Assembly: GCF_001500045.1 (NCBI RefSeq)
Contig: NZ_LQIX01000023.1
Location: forward strand, 306,474 to 370,473
Length of the DNA: 64,000 bases
From: Mycobacterium sp. GA-1199
GTDB lineage: Bacteria; Actinomycetota; Actinomycetes; Mycobacteriales; Mycobacteriaceae
Direction of reading: 5' to 3'
The translations under genes and the position numbers were made by a program. The notes under the pieces are model-generated. The model saw only the letters and a program-made list of their open reading frames with translations. It was not told the origin of the DNA and did not search any database. Below are positions 17,164-23,903 of this stretch, one piece after another. Each line of letters begins with the position of its first letter. Within the stretch, counting starts at the first letter, position 1.

Positions 17164-17609
17164 GAGACACCCTCGAGCAGGCTCAGCACCGCCGTGCCCT
17201 TCACGTGATCGCCCAGGCTGTTGGTGCCCTTGAAGGTGACCTCGATGAGCCCCTCGCCGTCCGCCGAGGACTTGTCGGTGACGCTGCCTTCGAACCGCAG
17301 CGGGTCGTTCGGATAGGCGGGCACACCGAGCCGGATGGACAGCTTCTTGACCATGGCCTCGGGCCCCGCCCAGTCGTGCAGAAACTTCACACACAGCCCG
17401 TTGGTGGTCAGGATGTTGAGGAAGATGTCCTTGGAGCCTTGGGAATTGGCGAAGTCGCGATCGTGGTGCACCGGCATGTAGTCACGGGACGCGATCGCGC
17501 CGGCGACGATCAGCGTGGTGGTGACGGGAACGTCCAGCGGCGTCACCTGGTCGCCGACGTTGACGTCGTTCCATGCGAGTGTGGTGGTGCGGTTCAGGGT
17601 CGAGGTCAT
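17160..17609 (-). CDS. MaoC-like dehydratase subunit (ChsH1-like)
   Basis: This 149-residue single hot-dog protein has ATGA overlap with the upstream acyl-CoA dehydrogenase and GTGA overlap with the thiolase downstream. The hydratase-2 motif is visible as IASRDYMPVHHD, with Asp43 and His48 in the D-x4-H spacing of the catalytic pair. By position and size it corresponds to ChsH1 of the igr operon, which pairs with the MaoC half of ChsH2 to hydrate a steroid side-chain enoyl-CoA. Its likely partner here is the protein at 19153-19710, whose motif lacks the His. Confidence 0.85.
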   Translation of the reverse strand: MTSTLNRTTTLAWNDVNVGDQVTPLDVPVTTTLIVAGAIASRDYMPVHHDRDFANSQGSKDIFLNILTTNGLCVKFLHDWAGPEAMVKKLSIRLGVPAYPNDPLRFEGSVTDKSSADGEGLIEVTFKGTNSLGDHVKGTAVLSLLEGVS

Positions 17610-18718
17610 TGGTTTGGTCCTTCCGCGTATGCGTTGCCGAGCCGGGCCAGTTGCTGTGATGCCGATCCGAGCGCGAGTTCAATCTGCTTGGCCCACAGGA
17701 AGTAGCGGGACAGGGGGTAGGTGACGTCGATGCCCATGCCGCCGTGTACCTGCTGCGCGGACGCGGTGATCCGCGCACCGGCCTCGGCGGCCCAGAACTT
17801 GGCGATGGCCGCTTCGCGCTCGGCGGGCCGGCCTTCGGCGATCAGCCAGGCCGCGTGCCACGTGGTCCAGCGGATCGCCTCGGTGTCGATGAACGCGTCG
17901 GCCAGACGCTGCTGTACAGCCTGAAACGATCCGATCGGGCGGCCGAACTGCTCACGTTCGCTGGTGTAGGACGCGGCCAGCTTCAGCGCACGGTCGGCGA
18001 CGCCGATCTGCATCGCGCACAAACCAACCAGCGCTCTGCTGTACAACGCGCGGACGATGTCGGCATCGCCGTGCTCGGTGAGCCGCGACCCGATGGCGTC
18101 GGTCAGTTCGACGTCGGCGAAGGGCTCGCCGTTGGTCGTGGGCGCAGGCGTCACATCAACGCCGCTGCCGTCGGCTTCGACGAGAAACAAACCGGGTCCG
18201 TCGTCCGTCGTGGCCGATACGACGATGGCCGACGCGATCTGCGCCGCGGGCACCAACTCTTTGACGCCGGTGAGCCGCCACCCCTGCCCGTCGGCCCGTG
18301 CGGCGGTTCGCGGTGCGGTCGGATCCGAGTTGCCCGGTTCGGCCAGTGCCGCGGTCAACAGGGTGCTGCCGTCGACCACCCCGGGCAGCCACCGCCGTTG
18401 AAGCTCCGAATCGCCGTGCCGGGCAATGGTATCGGCGCCAAGGGCGAGCGTCGCGTACACCGGGACCGGCGCAACGCTGTACCCGACCTCGCTGAGCAGC
18501 ACACCCAACTCGAGGAAGCCCCCGCCGGTGCCGCCGACCGATTCCGGCAGCGCGATTCCGAGCAGGTCGGCCGACGCCAACTCGGCCCAGAGCGCGGTGT
18601 CGTACCGTACCTCGCCCGCTTCGAGATCGGTCAGACGCTCTGGTGTGGCGCGGTGCTCGAAGAGCTGGCGGGCGACCTTGGCGACGGTCTCCTGCTCCTC
18701 GGTGAAGGTGAAATCCAT
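17606..18718 (-). CDS. Acyl-CoA dehydrogenase, small-subunit type (FadE)
   Basis: The protein has 370 residues from ATG 18718. It follows the acyl-CoA dehydrogenase pattern: an N-terminal helical domain, LGIALPESVGGTGGG, the TSEREQFGRPIGSFQAVQQRLAD segment near residue 245, and QQVHGGMGIDVTYPLSRYF near the end. The Glu of the 'FTWEH' motif seen in related subunits such as 41337-42455 is absent. In igr-type systems two different FadE chains form one alpha2beta2 enzyme. This chain probably pairs with 19727-20908 to desaturate a CoA-bound side chain. Confidence 0.88.
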   Translation of the reverse strand: MDFTFTEEQETVAKVARQLFEHRATPERLTDLEAGEVRYDTALWAELASADLLGIALPESVGGTGGGFLELGVLLSEVGYSVAPVPVYATLALGADTIARHGDSELQRRWLPGVVDGSTLLTAALAEPGNSDPTAPRTAARADGQGWRLTGVKELVPAAQIASAIVVSATTDDGPGLFLVEADGSGVDVTPAPTTNGEPFADVELTDAIGSRLTEHGDADIVRALYSRALVGLCAMQIGVADRALKLAASYTSEREQFGRPIGSFQAVQQRLADAFIDTEAIRWTTWHAAWLIAEGRPAEREAAIAKFWAAEAGARITASAQQVHGGMGIDVTYPLSRYFLWAKQIELALGSASQQLARLGNAYAEGPNQ

Positions 18719-18735
18719 GGTTGGCTTCCTCTAGT

Positions 18736-19149
18736 TCAGCGCGCCGGCCGAAACTGGTGCAACACCAGCTCTTCTCCGCTTGGCAGTGCCTCGAAGGTCT
18801 CGTAGAAGACTTCGACGGGCATTCCGACCTCGATCGCCTCGGGTTCGATATCGCACAGGTTCGACACGATGCGAACACCTTCGTCGAGTTCGATCAGCGC
18901 GACGACGTAGGGATATTCGAGGAAGGGCAGCGGCGGGTACTTCGGCATCACAAAGCTGTAGACCGTGCCGCGTCCGCTGGAAACGACATAGTCCCAGTTG
19001 AGTGACTGGCAGCTACCGCACATCGGTCGCGGCGGAACGCGGAAGGTCTTGCAGTCGGTACAGCGCTGAATGCGGAGCTCATGCTCTTTGAGCCCGGACC
19101 AGAAGAACTCCGTGTCCGGACTGATGGATGGGGCGAGTCTGCTGGCCAT
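18736..19149 (-). CDS. DUF35/OB-fold zinc-ribbon protein (ChsH2 C-domain-like)
   Basis: The protein has 137 residues. A rubredoxin-like zinc ribbon is intact: IQRCTDCKTF and PRPMCGSCQS place Cys at 30, 33, 44 and 47; an OB-fold follows (GRGTVYSFVMPKYPPLPF...). DUF35 domains hold acyl-CoA for thiolase-like partners, and the Ltp2-ChsH2 DUF35 pair is an aldolase. It is in the same reading frame as the MaoC gene upstream, separated only by TGA-TCG, so the two together look like a ChsH2 that has been split by one stop codon (see findings). Confidence 0.88.
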   Translation of the reverse strand: MASRLAPSISPDTEFFWSGLKEHELRIQRCTDCKTFRVPPRPMCGSCQSLNWDYVVSSGRGTVYSFVMPKYPPLPFLEYPYVVALIELDEGVRIVSNLCDIEPEAIEVGMPVEVFYETFEALPSGEELVLHQFRPAR

Positions 19150-19152
19150 CGA

Positions 19153-19710
19153 TCACTCCCGACCCGTCTTGAATCGCAGGGTGCGAAACCACTGGCGACC
19201 GATGACTTCGCCGTTCTGATCGCGGTAGGTGGTCACCCATGTGACGAAGAACCCGTTGCCCATGGCCGTCTTCTTCTCATCGGAGATCGAGTCGAAGACC
19301 GTCTCGGAGGTGATCTCGTCTCCCACCCGCGGATAGCGCTCGATCTCGAATTCGGAGTTCGTCGCGATGATGCCGGTGTAGCCGGCGTCGGCGAGGAACT
19401 GCAGAGGATTCTCACCCTTCATCTCGATCGGCACCCCACCGCGGTCGTGGATGCCCTCCAGCTTCGGCGGCGGCATCGTCCAGGTCTGCAGCATCACCGG
19501 CGGTGACACGATGTCGCCATAGCGGGAGTTCTGCGCGAACTCGGGGTCGAGGTAGGCCGGGTTCATGTCGCCCAGGGCGTACGCCCAGTGCCGGATCATC
19601 GCCGCATTCACCGGATCCGGCGCGCGCACCGGCTTGCCGACACCGTCGGTCGGCTTGCCGATGAGCGCGTCGAGGCGCTCGCGCAGTTCGTCCTTCGCTG
19701 TGTCGGTCAC
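19153..19710 (-). CDS. MaoC-like dehydratase subunit (ChsH2 N-domain-like)
   Basis: The protein has 185 residues and a FAS1-type hot-dog fold. The motif region reads YALGDMNPAYLDPEFA: Asp and Asn of the hydratase-2 signature are kept, but Tyr stands where the catalytic His would be. This suggests that it is the non-catalytic half of a heteromeric hydratase with 17160-17609 supplying the Asp/His pair, as inferred from the family architecture. In M. tuberculosis ChsH2 this domain is fused to DUF35; here the DUF35 protein is a separate gene immediately downstream in the same frame. Confidence 0.85.
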   Translation of the reverse strand: MTDTAKDELRERLDALIGKPTDGVGKPVRAPDPVNAAMIRHWAYALGDMNPAYLDPEFAQNSRYGDIVSPPVMLQTWTMPPPKLEGIHDRGGVPIEMKGENPLQFLADAGYTGIIATNSEFEIERYPRVGDEITSETVFDSISDEKKTAMGNGFFVTWVTTYRDQNGEVIGRQWFRTLRFKTGRE

Positions 19711-19726
19711 TGCTCAAATTCCTTTC

Positions 19727-20908
19727 TCAGGACGCTCGCATGTCGCGGGGTGCGCGTGGCATCCCGAGGCCCGCCATGGCGATGATGTCTCGTTGCAGTT
19801 CGTTTGCGCCACCACCGAAGGTATTGATGACGGCGAGGCGGTAGGCGCTTTCGAGTTCACCCTTCAAAGGCGCGTCGGAGCCCTTGCGGGTGCCGGCCTG
19901 GCCAACGACGTCGAGAAGTTCGCGGGCCACCTGCTGGGTGAGCTCAGTTCCGAAAACCTTTGCCGCCGAGGCTTCTCCCATCCCGAGTGCGCCCGAGCTC
20001 ATGTTGCTGTTGACCCGCAGGTTCAGCAACCGGTAGGCAGCGACCTGCGCCTCGACACGTGCGAGGGCCTGTTGCACCCACGGCTGGTCGATGACGCGTC
20101 CGTCGTCCAGCGGCGTGGTCCGGGCCCATTCCACGGTCTTGGCGAACAGCGGCTCCAGGGCGCCGAGGTTGCCCAGCGCTGCGCGCTCCAGGTTCAGCTG
20201 GTTGGTCACCAGCTTCCAGCCTTGGTTCTCGCCGAGCACGATCGCGCTCTCGGGGACCCGCACATCGTCGTAGAACGTGTAGTAGGTCGACACATCCGGC
20301 ATGGTGTGCAGGGGTTTCCACGAGAACCCCGGCGCGTCAGTCGGCACGATGAACACGGTGATGCCCTTGTGCTTCTTGGCTTCTGGATCGGTTCGCGCCG
20401 CCAGCCAGATGTAATCGGCGAACTCCGCGCCGCTGGTGAACATCTTCGAGCCGTTGATGACGAACTCATTGCCGTCACGCACCGCGGTCGTTCGCAACGA
20501 GGCGAGATCGCTTCCCGCCCCCGGCTCGGAGTAGCCGATCGCGAAGTCGACGGTGCCCTTGAGTATTGCGGGAAGGAACTTCTGCTTCTGTTCCTCGGTG
20601 CCGTACTGGATGAGCGTGGGTCCGACGGTGTTGAGCGTGATCATCGGCAGCGGCGCGTGCACGCGGCGCGCCTCCTCGCTGAAGATGTACTGCTCCAGCG
20701 CGGTCAGCCCGCGTCCGCCGTACTCCACGGGCCACGCGACACCGAGCAGGCCGGCCTCCCCGAGCGCGCGCCTGCACTCGGCCACCGCCGCGCCACCCTC
20801 CCTCAGGCCGGAGACCGCCGCACGCCGCTCGGGGGTCATCACCGCCTCGAGGCGCTGCCGGAACTCCGCACGGAGTCGCTCCTGTTCGGGGGTGTAGTCG
20901 AAGTCCAT
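19727..20908 (-). CDS. Acyl-CoA dehydrogenase, large-subunit type (FadE)
   Basis: The start ATG 20908 overlaps the P450 stop by one base (TGATG); the protein has 393 residues. The N-terminus is MDFDYTPEQERLRAEF, the FAD/substrate loop is IGYSEPGAGSDLASLR near residue 123, and the C-terminus has NTFGGGANELQRDIIA. In the igr operon the equivalent position holds fadE28/fadE29, whose products form a heterotetramer acting on C3-C5 steroid side chains. The partner is expected to be 17606-18718. The downstream gap to the MaoC gene is 16 nt, so it is part of the same operon. Confidence 0.9.
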   Translation of the reverse strand: MDFDYTPEQERLRAEFRQRLEAVMTPERRAAVSGLREGGAAVAECRRALGEAGLLGVAWPVEYGGRGLTALEQYIFSEEARRVHAPLPMITLNTVGPTLIQYGTEEQKQKFLPAILKGTVDFAIGYSEPGAGSDLASLRTTAVRDGNEFVINGSKMFTSGAEFADYIWLAARTDPEAKKHKGITVFIVPTDAPGFSWKPLHTMPDVSTYYTFYDDVRVPESAIVLGENQGWKLVTNQLNLERAALGNLGALEPLFAKTVEWARTTPLDDGRVIDQPWVQQALARVEAQVAAYRLLNLRVNSNMSSGALGMGEASAAKVFGTELTQQVARELLDVVGQAGTRKGSDAPLKGELESAYRLAVINTFGGGANELQRDIIAMAGLGMPRAPRDMRAS

Positions 20909-22122
20909 CACACACTCGCTTTCAGGCGCACCGGCATGCGTTTGACGCCCGGCACCATCGTGGCGCGCAGGCGGGTCACGTCCCCGGTCAGCTCGATGCT
21001 TGGATAGGTACCGAAGAGCACCTCGAACATGATCCTGGCCTCGAGCCGCGCCAGTTGCGCGCCGAGACACGCATGCTCGCCCGCGCCGAACGCGATGTGC
21101 GGGTTCGGGTTTCGGGTGATGTCGAACTCCTCACTCGTGGGCCCAAAAATCTCCTCATCTCGGTTGGCTGCGCCGTACAACATCACCACCGTGTCGCCGG
21201 CCCTGATCTTCTGCCCGCGGATTTCGACGTCGGCGGTGGCTCGTCGCGCCATGTGCGTCACCGGACTGGTGAAGCGCAGCATCTCCTCGACAGCGCATGT
21301 CAGCATGGTCGGATCCGAACGAAGCATCGCGAACTGAGCGGGATGATTCAGTAGCACAGCCGTACCGAGCGCGATGAGGTTGCGGGTGGTCTCGTTGCCG
21401 GCCACGAGGAGAAGGAACGAGAAGTTGAGCAGATCGGCGTCGGTCAGGCGTTCCCCGTCGACTTCGGCGGCGGCCAGGATGCTCAACAGATCGTCCTGTC
21501 CGGAGACCTCGCCGGAGCGCCGGGCCTCGATCAACTTGGTGAAGTATTCGTACAGCTCACCGAGTGCGACCAGGTGATCCAGCTCGATGTCGGGGTCTGC
21601 GGTACCGACGGCCGCATCGGACCAGGTGCGGAACTTTTCCCAGTCTTCCGGTGCGGCGCCGAGCATTTCGGCGATCATCCGGGTGGGTAGGGGCGCCGCG
21701 ATCTCTTCGGCGAACTCGTACTCGCGGGAGGGATCGATGCCGTTGACTATGCCGTCGACGATCTGCCGAATCGTGGGTTCCAGCAGCGATACCTGCCGGC
21801 GGGTGAACCCCGCGTTGATGAGCTTGCGCAGCTGCCGGTGTCGCGGCGGATCGGTGAAGATCAGGTTGCCTTCCTGCACGGGCTCAGGCTGGCTGGGATC
21901 CGGAATGGTGATGCCGTGCGTCGACGAGAACAACATCGGGTGGCCAGAGACAAAGCGCACATCTTCGTACTTGGTCAGCGCCCAGAAGTTCGTGACGTCG
22001 TTCCACACCACCGGAGTCGTCGCGCGCAATTCCCGATAGGCCGGGTACGGGTCGCCAGCGTAGAAGTCCGGAGAGTGCAGCGGATGAGCGGAGGTCGGTC
22101 GGGGCGTGGATTCAATGGGCAC
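20908..22122 (-). CDS. Cytochrome P450, first gene of igr-like operon
   Basis: GTG 22122 is chosen because AGGAGA lies 6 nt upstream; the ATG at 22149 has no ribosome-binding site. The protein has 404 residues. The I-helix VAGNETTRNL, ExxR (EEMLRF) and heme loop FGAGEHACLG (axial Cys near 352) are intact. It occupies the place that cyp125 holds before fadE28 in the M. tuberculosis igr operon, but the sequence is clearly different from the CYP125 homologue at 34028-35266. A terminal or side-chain hydroxylation that starts degradation is the natural inference. Confidence 0.92.
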   Translation of the reverse strand: MPIESTPRPTSAHPLHSPDFYAGDPYPAYRELRATTPVVWNDVTNFWALTKYEDVRFVSGHPMLFSSTHGITIPDPSQPEPVQEGNLIFTDPPRHRQLRKLINAGFTRRQVSLLEPTIRQIVDGIVNGIDPSREYEFAEEIAAPLPTRMIAEMLGAAPEDWEKFRTWSDAAVGTADPDIELDHLVALGELYEYFTKLIEARRSGEVSGQDDLLSILAAAEVDGERLTDADLLNFSFLLLVAGNETTRNLIALGTAVLLNHPAQFAMLRSDPTMLTCAVEEMLRFTSPVTHMARRATADVEIRGQKIRAGDTVVMLYGAANRDEEIFGPTSEEFDITRNPNPHIAFGAGEHACLGAQLARLEARIMFEVLFGTYPSIELTGDVTRLRATMVPGVKRMPVRLKASV

Positions 22123-22159
22123 GCAGGCTCTCCTCAACACATCGGCCATCGGACAAATA

Positions 22160-22188
22160 AGACACAGATGTCCGGTGAGATTGTGTCT
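22160..22188. promoter_or_regulatory. Inverted repeat in divergent P450/ALDH promoter region
   Basis: AGACACA-N15-TGTGTCT is a perfect 7-bp inverted repeat with half-site centres 22 bp apart, about two helical turns. It lies in the 235-bp gap between the P450 start (22122, minus) and the aldehyde dehydrogenase start (22358, plus). It is unlike the GAGAAT element, so this operon may respond to another regulator. No other structure was recognised in the gap. Confidence 0.35.
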
Positions 22189-22357
22189 ACATCACCTGGG
22201 ATCACCGTGTCAATGCGCATCGCCGCAGGACAACGCCCCTAAGCGTTGACTACGCATCCTCTCCGGTGTACACACGAGTCTCAGATGTCGGGCAGTTCGG
22301 ATCCGAGGCAGAAGTCCGTCGGCCCGCAGCCGCAAGCAGGGAAGGTCCAGTGATCTG

Positions 22358-23815
22358 ATGGCCGCATCCAACCTCGTCGACGACTACGACCTCTACATCA
22401 ACGGCAATTGGGTGAAGCCGGAGAGCGGCCGATACGACGTCAACAATCCGGCGACCGAGGCAGTCATCGCCTCGGCGCCGGATGCCGGGGTGGCGCAGGT
22501 CGAACAGGCCATCGCCGCCGCGCGAACCGCGTTCGACACCGGGCCGTGGGCGACGGCCACACCGGAGGAGCGGTCCCGATGCCTGCAGCAGTTGAGCGAC
22601 GCGCTGCTGGCCCATGGCGACGAGATCTACGCGCTCGCGCAGTCCGAGTGGGGTTGCACGGCAAACGAACGGCTGATCCACGTCGACGGTCCCGCATTCA
22701 TGGCGGGGCACTCCGCGGAGCTCGCGCTCGAGCCGGCCGAGGCGCCGATGGACGCCTGGGGGGCGGCGGGTACCACGCTGTTGCGGTACGAACCTCTCGG
22801 CGTGGTGGCGATCATGACGCCGTGGAACTTCCCCCACACCCTCAACGTGATGAAGGTGGGTGCGGCGCTGGCCGCGGGCAACACGGTCGTGCTGAAACCG
22901 TCACCGCTGACGCCGCTCGCCGGGCTCGCCCTGGCCCGGATCATCGACGACGAGACCGATATCCCGCCCGGAGTCGTCAATGTCGTCACTCCCACCGACG
23001 TCGATGCGAGCAAGGTGCTGACCCTGGACCCGCGGGTGGACATGGTGAGTTTCACCGGTAGCTCCGCGGTCGGCCGCGACGTGATGGCGGGCGCGGCTGG
23101 GACGATGAAACGGATCCTGCTCGAATGCGGTGGCAAGTCGGCGTCTGTTCTGCTCGACGATGTCGTGGTCACCGACGAACTGCTCGAACGGCTGTTGTTC
23201 GAAGGGTGCACGCTTCATTCGGGGCAGGCGTGCATCCTCAACAGCCGGCTCGTGGTGCCCGCCGCACTGCACGACGAGGTCGTCGCCCGGCTCGCCGAGA
23301 AGGCGCGCGCCGTGAAGGTCGGCAATCCCACCGACGACGGAGTGGACATGGGCCCGCTGATCAGCAGGGAACATCTCGAGCGGGTGGAGGGCTTCGTCCA
23401 ACGGGCCGAGTCCGATGGTGCGAAGGTGGTGGCGGGTGGTGGCCGTCCCGAAAACCATTCGCGTGGGTTCTATTTCGAGCCGACGATACTGACCGACACC
23501 AGCCCCGACTCTTACATTGCGCAGGAGGAGGTGTTCGGGCCCGTATTGACCGTTCTGCGCTATGACGGCGACGACGAGGCGGTGGCTGTGGCGAACAACT
23601 CGGCGTACGGGCTCGGCGGTGCGGTGTGGGGCGCCGATGTCGAACGCGCCGTCGACATCGCACGACGCATCAGGACGGGTCAGGTCTCGATCAACGGCAC
23701 CATCCCCGGTGACGCCCCCTTCGGCGGTTTCAAACAGAGCGGCATCGGGCGCGAGGGCGGGGTCATGGGATTGCGTGCGTATATGGAGCCCAAGGCGATC
23801 GGGGTTCCGGCGTGA
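22358..23815 (+). CDS. Aldehyde dehydrogenase family protein
   Basis: The protein has 485 residues from ATG 22358. All ALDH landmarks are present: LYINGNWVKPESG at the N-terminus, MTPWNFPHT with the Asn of the oxyanion hole, SFTGSSAVGR cofactor loop, LLECGGKS with the general-base Glu256, HSGQACI with the nucleophile Cys292, and EEVFGPVLTVLRYD. It oxidises an aldehyde to an acid with NAD(P)+, and could follow P450/alcohol dehydrogenase steps. It is divergent from the igr-like operon and followed by the double CoA-transferase after 88 nt. Confidence 0.93.
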   Translation: MAASNLVDDYDLYINGNWVKPESGRYDVNNPATEAVIASAPDAGVAQVEQAIAAARTAFDTGPWATATPEERSRCLQQLSDALLAHGDEIYALAQSEWGCTANERLIHVDGPAFMAGHSAELALEPAEAPMDAWGAAGTTLLRYEPLGVVAIMTPWNFPHTLNVMKVGAALAAGNTVVLKPSPLTPLAGLALARIIDDETDIPPGVVNVVTPTDVDASKVLTLDPRVDMVSFTGSSAVGRDVMAGAAGTMKRILLECGGKSASVLLDDVVVTDELLERLLFEGCTLHSGQACILNSRLVVPAALHDEVVARLAEKARAVKVGNPTDDGVDMGPLISREHLERVEGFVQRAESDGAKVVAGGGRPENHSRGFYFEPTILTDTSPDSYIAQEEVFGPVLTVLRYDGDDEAVAVANNSAYGLGGAVWGADVERAVDIARRIRTGQVSINGTIPGDAPFGGFKQSGIGREGGVMGLRAYMEPKAIGVPA

Positions 23816-23842
23816 GCCCCAAAGGCGACGACGCGCGAGCAT

Positions 23843-23889
23843 CGCAGCGAGTACCGCAGGAACGAGGAACGCAGCGAGGAGCGCAGCGG
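23843..23889 (+). repeat. Short CGCAGCGA-type direct repeats
   Basis: CGCAGCGAG occurs at 23843-23851 and 23870-23878 and as CGCAGCGG at 23882-23889, within the 88-nt gap between the aldehyde dehydrogenase and the CoA-transferase. Similar GC-rich repeats are common between mycobacterial genes. The last copy adjoins the GGGGAGGAG ribosome-binding site of the next gene. No function is assigned. Confidence 0.4.
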
Positions 23890-23903
23890 GGAGGAGTCGA
23901 GGC

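Noticed and set aside
23816..23903. Short CGCAGCGA repeats as a possible CRISPR or regulatory repeat array.
   Set aside because: Copies are only 8-9 bp with irregular spacing, a common type of mycobacterial intergenic sequence.
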